A stretch of DNA of 8,286 nucleotides. It comes from Desulfobacterales bacterium CG23_combo_of_CG06-09_8_20_14_all_52_9 (lineage in GTDB: Bacteria; Desulfobacterota; Desulfobacteria; Desulfobacterales; UBA2156). The translations under genes and the position numbers were made by a program. Position 1 is the first letter of the stretch. Every line of letters starts with the position of its first letter. The DNA lies in NCBI GenBank assembly GCA_002771315.1, contig PCSF01000230.1:13115-21400 (forward strand). Reading direction: 5' to 3'. Below are positions 1-6,743 of this stretch, piece by piece. The notes under the pieces are model-generated. The model ran no database searches. It worked only from the letters and a program-made list of their open reading frames with translations, and was not told the DNA's origin.

Positions 1-17
1 GCCATCCCAATTTTGAG

Positions 18-38
18 TTTTTGCGATTTCATCAAAAA
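18..38. repeat. Short AT-rich inverted repeat past the radical SAM gene
   Basis: TTTTTG at 18-23 is mirrored by CAAAAA at 33-38, with 9 bases between. It sits immediately after the stop codon of the leftward radical SAM gene, where a terminator would be expected. The stem is almost all A-T and is not followed by a clear T-run on the minus strand, so terminator function is only a weak possibility. Confidence 0.25.
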
Positions 39-1517
39 TTAACGGATATACAACTCATAAATTTTCCTGAAGTGATGGCCGTAAATGGAGAGTGTGATGG
101 CCAGAGGAAATAGCCGGGGTCTCCTGAAAAGGGTCCATAGGACGAGATACCAGTACTGAAACCGTTCCCTCCCCCAGAAGCCGAGTCTCACCGCCGAGCG
201 GAAAAAGGCGAGAATCCTCTGGAAGTCTAATGGAACACGGACTTCCGGTGTTTTAAATTCCTTCAGAAAGGTCCGAATTCGTCGGTAAAAGTTGCGGGGA
301 GAATAGATATGGCGCATGATGGATCGATATCCCTGCAAAAGAGTTTCCAACCCCATTTTGGGAACGATGTTGGTGCTTCCGTTCACGTTGTCGCCTGAAA
401 AGGTTCCGACTACCCGATTCTCCTGGCGGAGCCGATCGAATAGGCGCGTGCCCGGCGGTGCCTGGAGGAGCCCCACCATGGCCGTGACGATCCCGCTTTT
501 CTGAATAAATTCAATCTGATGCTGAAATGTGGACTGGGTGTCGCTGTCGAAGCCCACGATGAATCCGCCCTGGACCTGCAGCCCGGAACGCTGTATGGTT
601 CTAACACTTTCCAAAAGATCCCGATTCTTGTTTTGGCTTTTTAAACATTCGGTCAGTGAGTCTTCATCCGGGGATTCGATGCCGATAAACACGGAATCGA
701 AACCGGCTTTGGCCATCATCTCAATAAGATCCGGATCATCGGCTAGGTTGATGGAGGCTTCCGTGAAAAAGATGCACCCTTTTTTATTTTTCCGCCAGTT
801 TATTAATGCGGGCAATAATTCGGTCTTCAGATATTTCTTATTGCCGATGAAGTTGTCGTCGACAAAAAAAATATTGGAGTGCCATCCGGTTTTATAAATG
901 GCATCAAGCTCCGCGATGATCTGTGAAGCGGATTTCACTCGAGGCTTTCGGCCGAATAAAACCGTAACGTTGCAGAAATCACAATTGAAGGGGCACCCTC
1001 TGGAAAACTGGATACTCATTGAGGCGTATTTGTTGATTTTGGCCAGGCTCCAGAGGGGAATAGGCGTTTGAGTCAAATTGCAGTATCCGTCGGCCCGGTA
1101 GATTTTTTTGGCAGACCCTTTTTCAAGGTCCTGAAGAAAACGAGGCAGCGTAATTTCGGCTTCGTCGAGAACGAGATGATCCACTTCTTCAAAGACATCC
1201 GGCTCACAGGTGAAAAGCGGGCCGCCGCCGACCACCCTCAGTCTCTTTTCTTTGCAACGGGCGATGATCTGTTTGGCTGACTTGTGCTGGATCATCATTC
1301 CTCCGATGAAGACGATATCCGCCCAATCCAGATCGTCATCGGAAAGCCGTTCCACATTGAGATCCACCAAGCGTTTGGGCCAGGGTTTAGGCAACATGGC
1401 CGCTACAGTCAATAGGCCGAGAGGCGGATAGGCGGATTTTTTGCGAATAAAAGCCAGCGCATAGGCAAAACTCCAGAAGGTATTGGGAACCGCGGGATTC
1501 ACAAGCAGTGTATTCAT
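39..1517 (-). CDS. B12-binding domain / radical SAM protein (DUF4070-type)
   Basis: This is a predicted cytoplasmic radical SAM enzyme with an N-terminal cobalamin-binding domain, 492 residues. Residues 1-140 resemble the Rossmann-like B12 domain: a start MNTLLVNPAVPNTFWSF, then PPLGLLTVAAML near 31-42 and VVGGGP at 95-100. The usual base-off DxHxxG motif is not seen. The radical SAM cluster motif CPFNCDFC is at 175-182 (Cys175, Cys179, Cys182), preceded by FSRG. It is followed by FFVDDNFIGN near 217-226 and by FIGIESPDEDSL near 277-288, both typical of the barrel. The C-terminal third (about 340-492) fits DUF4070 and ends in a basic, aromatic-rich segment. The family includes the hopanoid C-2 methylase HpnP and many uncharacterised members. 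No hopanoid gene lies in the window, so the substrate is unknown. The ATG at 1517 is chosen because the family begins at this MxxLLVxP segment. A TTG at 1595 would add 26 residues that do not resemble the family. The Shine-Dalgarno sequence is weak. Confidence 0.9.
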   Translation of the reverse strand: MNTLLVNPAVPNTFWSFAYALAFIRKKSAYPPLGLLTVAAMLPKPWPKRLVDLNVERLSDDDLDWADIVFIGGMMIQHKSAKQIIARCKEKRLRVVGGGPLFTCEPDVFEEVDHLVLDEAEITLPRFLQDLEKGSAKKIYRADGYCNLTQTPIPLWSLAKINKYASMSIQFSRGCPFNCDFCNVTVLFGRKPRVKSASQIIAELDAIYKTGWHSNIFFVDDNFIGNKKYLKTELLPALINWRKNKKGCIFFTEASINLADDPDLIEMMAKAGFDSVFIGIESPDEDSLTECLKSQNKNRDLLESVRTIQRSGLQVQGGFIVGFDSDTQSTFQHQIEFIQKSGIVTAMVGLLQAPPGTRLFDRLRQENRVVGTFSGDNVNGSTNIVPKMGLETLLQGYRSIMRHIYSPRNFYRRIRTFLKEFKTPEVRVPLDFQRILAFFRSAVRLGFWGRERFQYWYLVLWTLFRRPRLFPLAITLSIYGHHFRKIYELYIR

Positions 1518-1585
1518 TGGAAGACTAAGCCTAAAAAAAGAGGTTTCAGAATAAATATCAGTATCACCGGAAAATACTAAATGAA

Positions 1586-1614
1586 CATTTACCAATCCTA
1601 TCCGGCCATGTCAA
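1586..1614 (-). promoter_or_regulatory. Possible sigma-70-like promoter for the radical SAM gene
   Basis: On the minus strand a perfect TTGACA (1614-1609) is followed after 17 bases by TAAATG (1591-1586), which matches only three of six positions of TATAAT. Position and direction fit the radical SAM gene and would give a leader of roughly 60 bases before the ATG at 1517. The -35 box is convincing and the -10 box is not. Confidence 0.3.
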
Positions 1615-1731
1615 TTCAATTCGGAGTATCTTCAGATAAACCCTGCTGTTACAAAAGCCGACGATGTCCCAAATCCAATGCGTCCAAGGGCGGAGCCGGC
1701 CGGGACATGGACCCGATAGGGGCAACGCCGC

Positions 1732-1758
1732 ATTGGCGACACCGCAGGCGGCGCCAAT
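1732..1758. repeat. Inverted repeat (7-bp perfect arms)
   Basis: ATTGGCG at 1732-1738 is the exact reverse complement of CGCCAAT at 1752-1758, with a 13-base loop. A competing pairing, GCCGC with GCGGC, is also possible in the same stretch. It lies 155 bases before the kinase start and could be an operator or an RNA hairpin. No T-run follows, so it is not a terminator. Confidence 0.4.
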
Positions 1759-1806
1759 AACCCTGTTAGCAAGAAATCATCGACAACATCTGCAAAAATC
1801 ATTAAA

Positions 1807-1935
1807 ATGGCCGTTGAAAAAAAAGGAAGCGCAAAAATACTGATCGGAAAGGCCGCAAGGGAAAAAACGGTGGCAGAATTAAGTAGAATGGTTATGCAGG
1901 GAGGATATCTCGATGGCCTCAAAACCGACCGATGA
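1807..1935 (+). CDS. Possible small ORF or gene remnant ahead of the kinase (42 aa)
   Basis: An ATG at 1807 opens a 42-residue frame that overlaps the kinase start by 23 bases. Its residues look protein-like: it begins MAVEKKGSAKILIGKAAREK, continues through TVAELSRMVMQGGYLDG, and is rich in Lys, Ala and hydrophobics in plausible alternation. The same frame is open upstream to a TAG at 1717-1719, and those residues (for example SKKSSTTSAKIIK just before the ATG) continue in the same style, so the true coding part could begin earlier or be the tail of a decayed gene. No Shine-Dalgarno sequence stands before the ATG, and I do not recognise a family. A chance frame in A-rich DNA is a serious alternative. 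Confidence 0.2.
   Translation: MAVEKKGSAKILIGKAAREKTVAELSRMVMQGGYLDGLKTDR
1898..1904 (+). promoter_or_regulatory. Ribosome binding site of the hybrid kinase
   Basis: AGGGAGG lies 8 bases before the ATG at 1913. It fixes the start of the kinase and agrees with the usual N-terminus of this protein style. Confidence 0.8.
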
Positions 1936-3928
1936 GGAGTTAAAACAAAAGATCGAAAAGCTTGAGAAGGAAGCTTCCGAGCTGAAGCAAACGATTGAAT
2001 CGCTGCGCGGCAGTGAGAATAAATTCCACGCTTTTTTCGGGAATAGTCTGGATGCCTTGTTCATCACGATGCCGGATGGTCGGATCCTGGAAGCCAATCC
2101 TGCGGCCTGCAGGATGTTCGATTACACGGAAGAAGAGCTAATCCAAGGCGGAAGAAATTTGGTGGTGGACCTGGATGATCCGAGATTGCCCCCTGCTTTG
2201 AAAGAAAGGCGCCGGACGGGTAAATTCATCGGAGAACTCACCTTTAAGCGTAAAGACGGGACCAAATTCCCGGCGGAAATCAGCTCGGTGATTTTCAAAA
2301 GCAGAGAAGGCGATGAACGTGTCAGCATCATCATCCGGGACATTCAAAGGCGCAAGGCCGCGGAACTGGCGTTGCGCGAAAGCGAGGAACGGTTTCGTTT
2401 TCTGACCGAAACCGTATCGGATATCATTTGGACGGTGGATCTAAATTTGAGCACCACCTACGTAAGCCCCTCCATCGAGAGGGTCCTGGGTTTCACGCCG
2501 GAGGAACGAAAAAGACAACAGGTGGAGGAGGTATTAACGCCGGAATCCCTGAAGTTGATCCAAGTATTGTTTGCCGAGGAGCTTGCAAAAGAGAAAGATA
2601 AGTCGGTGGACCCGGATCGTTCCATGACCAACGAAGTCGAGTATTATCGTAAGGACAGGACGACCGTTTGGCTTGAAAACGCCATGAAATGGATCCGTGA
2701 TGAAAAGGGCGCCGTTATCGGGATTCATGGGGTATCACGAGATATTTCGAAGCGCAAGAAGGCACAGATCGAGCGCGATAAGCTGCATGCTCAACTCATA
2801 CAGGCCCAGAAAATGGAATCGGTGGGCAGGCTTGCGGGAGGGGTGGCCCATGATTTCAACAACATGCTGGGGGTCATCCTGGGCCGAGTGGAAATGATGC
2901 TCATGGGAATGAAACCGGGAGATTCTTCTTTTGAGGATTTGGAGGAGATCCAAAAGGCGGCTCGGCGTTCGGCGGATCTTACCCGACAGCTTCTGGCTTT
3001 TGCACGAAGGCAAGCGATTGCGCCCAAGGTATTGGATCTCAACGATGTGGTGGAGGGGATGCTTAAGATGCTTCGGCATTTGATCGGAGAGGATATCGAC
3101 CTCGTATGGCATCCCGATACCCGGCTTTGGCCGGTGAAGATGGACCCGGCTCAATTGGATCAGATCCTTGCAAATCTGTGTATGAATGCTAAAGATGCGA
3201 TTGCCGGGTCAGGAACCGTCACCATCGAAACGGAAAACGTTATCTTCGATGATGTCTATTGCGAGAAACATGCGGGGTCTAAGCCGGGGCGATACGTCCT
3301 GCTGGCGGTCAGCGACGACGGCTGCGGAATGGATAAAGAGATTCAATCGCATCTTTTCGAACCGTTTTTCACCACGAAGGAAGTGGGGAAAGGGGCTGGC
3401 TTGGGTCTGGCCACGATTTACGGCATCGTCAAGCAGAACGACGGCTATGTCGATTTCCAGAGTGACCGGGGTCAAGGGACCACCTTCCGGATTTATATCC
3501 CAAGAAATGAAGGGGATTTTGTCAAGGAAGCGGCGGCAGGCTCCACGGAAAAGCCCAGGGGTCGTGGAGAGACGATTCTTCTGGTTGAAGACGAACCCGG
3601 GATACTGGCCATGGGAAAGGCGATGCTGGAGCGATTGGGGTATGCCGTTTTTTCGACCTCGGATCCGTATGATGCCCTGGATTTGGTCAAAGAACATCCC
3701 GGAAAATTTCATCTATTGATGACCGATGTCGTGATGCCGAAGATGAGCGGAAAAGACTTGGCCGAACAGGTGAAGGTCCTGAATCCGAAGATTAAGATTT
3801 TATTTATGTCCGGTTATAATGCGGACGTGATTGTCAACCATGGCGTAATCGATTCAGGCACGCGGTTCATCCAGAAGCCTTTTTCGATGAAGGATCTTTC
3901 CGCCGCCATGCAGCAGGCGCTGGGATAA
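1913..3928 (+). CDS. PAS-PAS hybrid sensor histidine kinase with C-terminal receiver domain
   Basis: This 671-residue protein should sense a signal, autophosphorylate on His and pass the phosphate to its own receiver. An N-terminal coiled coil (about 5-33) precedes PAS domain 1 (about 35-147) and PAS domain 2 (about 155-280). Each PAS ends in an IxRDI/VSRDI-type segment. The HisKA H-box GRLAGGVAHDFNN holds His313. The HATPase shows the N box NLCMNAKDAI (Asn425), the G1 box DDGCGMD (468-474), the F box LFEPFFTT (481-488) and the G2 box GKGAGLGLATIYG (492-504). The receiver (about 553-670) has the acidic pair near 559-561, the phospho-acceptor Asp605 in MTDVVMP, MSGY at 632-635 and the conserved Lys655 in QKPF. 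No membrane segment is visible, so a cytoplasmic signal such as redox state or a small ligand is inferred; no heme or flavin residue could be assigned. No separate response regulator lies in the window, so the output partner is unknown. The secreted SGNH-like gene follows 136 bases downstream. Confidence 0.95.
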   Translation: MASKPTDEELKQKIEKLEKEASELKQTIESLRGSENKFHAFFGNSLDALFITMPDGRILEANPAACRMFDYTEEELIQGGRNLVVDLDDPRLPPALKERRRTGKFIGELTFKRKDGTKFPAEISSVIFKSREGDERVSIIIRDIQRRKAAELALRESEERFRFLTETVSDIIWTVDLNLSTTYVSPSIERVLGFTPEERKRQQVEEVLTPESLKLIQVLFAEELAKEKDKSVDPDRSMTNEVEYYRKDRTTVWLENAMKWIRDEKGAVIGIHGVSRDISKRKKAQIERDKLHAQLIQAQKMESVGRLAGGVAHDFNNMLGVILGRVEMMLMGMKPGDSSFEDLEEIQKAARRSADLTRQLLAFARRQAIAPKVLDLNDVVEGMLKMLRHLIGEDIDLVWHPDTRLWPVKMDPAQLDQILANLCMNAKDAIAGSGTVTIETENVIFDDVYCEKHAGSKPGRYVLLAVSDDGCGMDKEIQSHLFEPFFTTKEVGKGAGLGLATIYGIVKQNDGYVDFQSDRGQGTTFRIYIPRNEGDFVKEAAAGSTEKPRGRGETILLVEDEPGILAMGKAMLERLGYAVFSTSDPYDALDLVKEHPGKFHLLMTDVVMPKMSGKDLAEQVKVLNPKIKILFMSGYNADVIVNHGVIDSGTRFIQKPFSMKDLSAAMQQALG

Positions 3929-4052
3929 AAATAACACATTAAAAAGCGTCGGCTTGTTAGAAAATTGGTCACGGGGATAGGTTTTGAAATTTTCCGACAC
4001 CTTCGGACCTTCAATGCTTCGGATTCTGCTTTTTCGCTTAACACATAAAAGT

Positions 4053-4056
4053 GGAG
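4053..4056 (+). promoter_or_regulatory. Ribosome binding site deciding a GTG start
   Basis: GGAG lies 8 bases before the GTG at 4065. Starting there gives a protein that begins MKKIIREIM and runs straight into a signal peptide. An upstream TTG at 3984 or ATG at 4014 in the same frame would bury that signal behind extra residues. Confidence 0.6.
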
Positions 4057-4064
4057 AAGTCGAA

Positions 4065-5591
4065 GTGAAAAAGATTATCCGTGAAATCATGTCCATGTGG
4101 GCTCTTGTTTTGTACTTCGGGCTGTCATTCGGGGTCGGCACGGCGGAGAGTGCAGACCGGCAGAAGAATTCAGTCAAACTGATTTTCATCCATCATTCCT
4201 GCGGGGAGAACTGGCTTGCCGACGAAAACGGAGGACTTGCGCATGAACTTGAGAAAAACCATTATTTCGTCAGCGACTCGAACTACGGATGGGGAATGGA
4301 TTCCATCGGCGATCGCACCGATATCATCAACTGGCCCGAGTGGTTTGTTGAAGAAGGCTCACCGAAAATCCTGAACGCCCTCTATAGGGAAACCGGCGTT
4401 CACTCGCCATACAGGAGAAAGATAGGTGATCCCGGTGGAGAGAACGAAATCATTATGTTCAAATCCTGCTTTCCGAACTCGAACCTTGAGGGGGATCCGA
4501 AGGATCTGCCGTCATCGGGGATGGATGGGGAACAGACCATTGCGAACTCGAAAGGAGTCTACAACCGGCTTCTCAAATACTTCGCCAGCAGACCGGATAA
4601 ACTCTTCATTGCCGTGACAGCGCCTCCGGTCACCGACTCCCGATGCGCGAAAAACGCGCGCGCCTTCAATCTGTGGCTTGTCCATGACTGGTTGAGAAAC
4701 TACCCCCCTAAAAATGTCGCCGTATTCGATTTATTTAACGTTTTGACGGGGAAGGATAACCACCATCGTGTAAAAAACGGAAAAATCGAGCATGTTTATA
4801 GCACCGGAAGAAACACGCTTTATTATCCCGCAGGATCCGGAGACGATCATCCCTCAGCTGAGGGAAACCGCAAGGCGACTGTGGACTTTATTTCGTTGCT
4901 GAACCACTATCATGGGGAATGGAGGGCTTCAAAACCCGAGCCTCTACGGACCTCACAGTCCCTTCCGGAACCGCACAACCGACGTGACGCCAGGGAAAAA
5001 ACACCGGAAAAGAAGGTTGTTGTACCGGAAGTTGCGACAGACAAAAACATCGGAAAGAAATACGATCACACCCCGGCTGCGGATAATATGATCGACGATT
5101 TCGAAGAGGGACTGACCGGCTGGGAGGTTTTCAAGGACGACAGCAAAAGCGGAACGAGCCTTGGTTTCGCGTTGAACAAAAGTGATAAGGCGGGCGGGAC
5201 CGGCTCTTTATCCATCCAATATCATCTGCCGCCGCAAAGCTGGGCGACTTGCGCCAAAGTTTTTTCCGAATCACGAAGCTTAAAGTCATGGAACGGCATT
5301 TCATTCAAAGTCAAAGGGGGCGGAGATTTTCATGTTTTTTTGTATGAAAAAGAACAAAATGGAGACGGCCTTTTGATATTTGAGCGAAAGCTGAGGCACG
5401 TTGATCGGAAGCCGGATGTTTGGACCGAAATCAGGACACCCTGGAAAGAATTCAGGCAGCCGGAATGGCAGGGAGATCCCTCGGTCACTTTCAAACCCGA
5501 GGAAGCCAAGGGGCTCGCCTTTCATTTTACCAGTACTACTGAGGGCGAAAAAGGTGAAGTGCATATTGACGATGTGATGTTGTTTAAATGA
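4065..5591 (+). CDS. Secreted SGNH-hydrolase-like protein with C-terminal carbohydrate-binding-like domain
   Basis: This 508-residue exported protein is probably an esterase-like enzyme acting on a carbohydrate outside the cytoplasm; the activity is inferred. A Sec signal peptide covers about 1-27 (KK, then a hydrophobic run to GVGTA) with no lipobox Cys. Residues 36-285 resemble an SGNH fold. The strand LIFIHHSCGENW carries a candidate nucleophile, Ser45. SNYGWGMDSIGDRTDI follows near 72-87, then IIMFKSCFPNSNL (129-141). LFIAVTAPP lies near 180-188. The closing motif GDDHPSAEG (259-267) holds a candidate Asp/His pair, with DxH spacing rather than the usual DxxH. A charged, proline-containing linker (about 288-341) leads to a domain at about 343-508 that opens with DDFEEGLTGW and closes with HIDDVMLF, typical of CBM11/CIA30-like galactose-binding folds. 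It follows the kinase by 136 bases and precedes the E1 operon, which has its own promoter. Loss of catalysis and a purely binding role cannot be excluded. Confidence 0.7.
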   Translation: MKKIIREIMSMWALVLYFGLSFGVGTAESADRQKNSVKLIFIHHSCGENWLADENGGLAHELEKNHYFVSDSNYGWGMDSIGDRTDIINWPEWFVEEGSPKILNALYRETGVHSPYRRKIGDPGGENEIIMFKSCFPNSNLEGDPKDLPSSGMDGEQTIANSKGVYNRLLKYFASRPDKLFIAVTAPPVTDSRCAKNARAFNLWLVHDWLRNYPPKNVAVFDLFNVLTGKDNHHRVKNGKIEHVYSTGRNTLYYPAGSGDDHPSAEGNRKATVDFISLLNHYHGEWRASKPEPLRTSQSLPEPHNRRDAREKTPEKKVVVPEVATDKNIGKKYDHTPAADNMIDDFEEGLTGWEVFKDDSKSGTSLGFALNKSDKAGGTGSLSIQYHLPPQSWATCAKVFSESRSLKSWNGISFKVKGGGDFHVFLYEKEQNGDGLLIFERKLRHVDRKPDVWTEIRTPWKEFRQPEWQGDPSVTFKPEEAKGLAFHFTSTTEGEKGEVHIDDVMLFK

Positions 5592-5678
5592 GTCGTCTAA
5601 GAAAGATTCTCGAAGTACCCTTGGGATTCGAAGAGTTTCGGCCGGCAGATCACTTTCAGTACCTAAAGCGACCGGTGT

Positions 5679-5707
5679 TTGTCAGAAACTTAAAAATCCG
5701 ATATATT
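5679..5707 (+). promoter_or_regulatory. Sigma-70-like promoter of the E1 operon
   Basis: TTGTCA at 5679-5684 and TATATT at 5702-5707 each match five of six consensus bases and are exactly 17 bases apart. Transcription would start near 5714, leaving a leader of about 30 bases that ends in the strong Shine-Dalgarno sequence. It lies in the 152-base gap after the SGNH-like gene, so the E1 pair is probably transcribed on its own. No operator was recognised. Confidence 0.65.
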
Positions 5708-5732
5708 CAAACAGTGATCCTTCAGTCTTTAT

Positions 5733-5739
5733 AAGGAGG
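5733..5739 (+). promoter_or_regulatory. Ribosome binding site of E1 alpha
   Basis: AAGGAGG is a near-perfect Shine-Dalgarno sequence ending 4 bases before the ATG at 5744. It fixes the start. Confidence 0.8.
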
Positions 5740-5743
5740 CTTT

Positions 5744-6730
5744 ATGGCGTTACAGCCGATCCCCGCCGATATGCAGCAACACCTCTTGGCCCAAATGGTC
5801 TTGATCCGTCGTTTTGAAGAAAAGATCATCAACCTCTGTCAGAAGGAAGGCTGCCTGCCCGGCATGCAGATTCTCGCCGTGGGACAGGAAGCCGTCGCCG
5901 TGGGAATTGTTGCCGCGCTTGAGCCGAACGATATCATTGTGAGCAATCACCGCAGTCACGGTCATCTGCTGGCTCGCGGGGCAAATCCTGATGCGCTGAT
6001 GGCTGAAATCATGGGCAAGGTTAGCGGCGTCGGACATGGCAAGGCCGGTACCCTGCATCTGTCCGTACCCGAAGTCAATGCCCTGATGACCTCCACGGTG
6101 GTGGGAGCGGGTCCTCCCATGGCGGCCGGAGCGGCCTTTGCCCAGCAGTACTGTGCCACGGGCGGTGTGACCGCGGTTTTTTTCGGCGACGGGGCTGCGG
6201 CCGAGGGGAGCGTTCATGAAGCCATGAACCTGGCGAGTCTTTGGAAACTGCCGCTGCTGTTCGTCTGTGAGAACAACTGCTGGGCTGGGGCCCAAAAACC
6301 TTCCCAGCACTGTTCCACCCAGGATATCTCCAAGAGGGGCGAGGCTTATGATATGCCGGGAGTCAGAGTCGACGGCAATGATGTCGAACAGGTCTATGAC
6401 CTGGCCCGGCGGATGATTGCGCACTGCCGCAGCGGTCAGGGGCCTGCGCTGATTGAAGCCAAAACTTATCGCATGCGCGGACATGGCGAAAAAGACCGGC
6501 AGCATTACGTGGATAAAAGTGAAATCGAATACTGGGCGAAACTTTGCCCGGTGGCACGGTATCGACAAAAGCTGCTTTCCGGAGGCGTCATCAGCGAAAC
6601 ACAGTTGTTGAAAATGGAGCGGCAGGCTATTGAGAGAGTCGAAGCCGCCGTGGCTTTTGCCGAAAAGAGCGCATATCCCCCACCCGAATCCGCCCTGTCC
6701 GATGTCTGGACGGCGCCGGAAAACGCCTGA
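5744..6730 (+). CDS. Thiamine-diphosphate-dependent dehydrogenase E1, alpha subunit (acetoin/2-oxoacid type)
   Basis: This is the alpha chain of an alpha2beta2 E1 enzyme, which decarboxylates a 2-oxoacid or cleaves acetoin on thiamine diphosphate and passes the acyl group to the lipoyl arm of an E2. Its 328 residues match the usual bacterial length. The cofactor motif starts at GDG (148-150) and ends at ENN (176-178). Other family marks are a HRSHGHLLARG segment at 69-79, HGKAGTLHL at 98-106, AYDMPGVRVDG at 201-211, which is AcoA-like, and YRMRGH at 242-247. After that His, where mammalian pyruvate dehydrogenase has the regulatory Ser, this protein has Gly-Glu-Lys-Asp, so control by phosphorylation at that site is not expected. 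The beta subunit gene follows after 13 bases. No E2 or E3 gene is in the window. The substrate cannot be settled by eye: acetoin is the first guess from the AcoA-like segments, pyruvate or branched-chain 2-oxoacids the alternatives. Confidence 0.9.
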   Translation: MALQPIPADMQQHLLAQMVLIRRFEEKIINLCQKEGCLPGMQILAVGQEAVAVGIVAALEPNDIIVSNHRSHGHLLARGANPDALMAEIMGKVSGVGHGKAGTLHLSVPEVNALMTSTVVGAGPPMAAGAAFAQQYCATGGVTAVFFGDGAAAEGSVHEAMNLASLWKLPLLFVCENNCWAGAQKPSQHCSTQDISKRGEAYDMPGVRVDGNDVEQVYDLARRMIAHCRSGQGPALIEAKTYRMRGHGEKDRQHYVDKSEIEYWAKLCPVARYRQKLLSGGVISETQLLKMERQAIERVEAAVAFAEKSAYPPPESALSDVWTAPENA

Positions 6731-6736
6731 AAGGAG
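6731..6736 (+). promoter_or_regulatory. Ribosome binding site of E1 beta
   Basis: AAGGAG begins directly after the E1 alpha stop codon and lies 7 bases before the ATG at 6744. It decides the E1 beta start over an in-frame TTG at 6630 inside the alpha gene. Confidence 0.8.
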
Positions 6737-6743
6737 ATCGAAA

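Larger units (their letters stand above)
1518..1912. other. Divergent intergenic region between radical SAM gene and kinase
   Basis: About 395 bases separate the two divergent starts. The half near the radical SAM gene is AT-rich and holds the candidate leftward promoter. The middle (about 1680-1760) is GC-rich and holds a hairpin. The half near the kinase is A-rich on the plus strand and stays open in one frame from 1720 to 1935 with protein-like composition. A possible rightward promoter is TTGAAA at 1814-1819 with AATACT at 1836-1841 (16-base spacing), but the A-rich context makes such matches cheap. No tRNA, riboswitch or mobile-element end was recognised. Confidence 0.5.

Noticed and set aside
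1518..1595. TTG start adding 26 residues to the radical SAM protein
   Set aside because: The added residues do not resemble the family's N-terminus, while the ATG at 1517 begins exactly where family members begin.
1712..1772. Integron attC-like site
   Set aside because: The hairpin is flanked by GGCAAC and GTTAGC, which recall attC ends, but neither fits RYYYAAC or GTTRRRY, and there is no integrase or cassette array.
2735..3719. Several 60-177 codon frames overlapping the kinase on both strands
   Set aside because: All lie within the kinase coding sequence in other frames and show no domain or ribosome binding site.
3993..4007. TCCGA/TCGGA hairpin between kinase and SGNH-like gene
   Set aside because: The 5-bp stem with no following T-run is within chance expectation and is not a convincing terminator.
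5610..5631. Inverted repeat TCGAA...TTCGA after the SGNH-like gene as a terminator
   Set aside because: The pairing needs a mismatched internal loop and a two-base apical loop, and no T-run follows.
6630..6743. Earlier in-frame TTG start for E1 beta inside E1 alpha
   Set aside because: The ATG at 6744 has an AAGGAG at 7 bases and matches the family start. The extra residues are an out-of-frame reading of the alpha gene.
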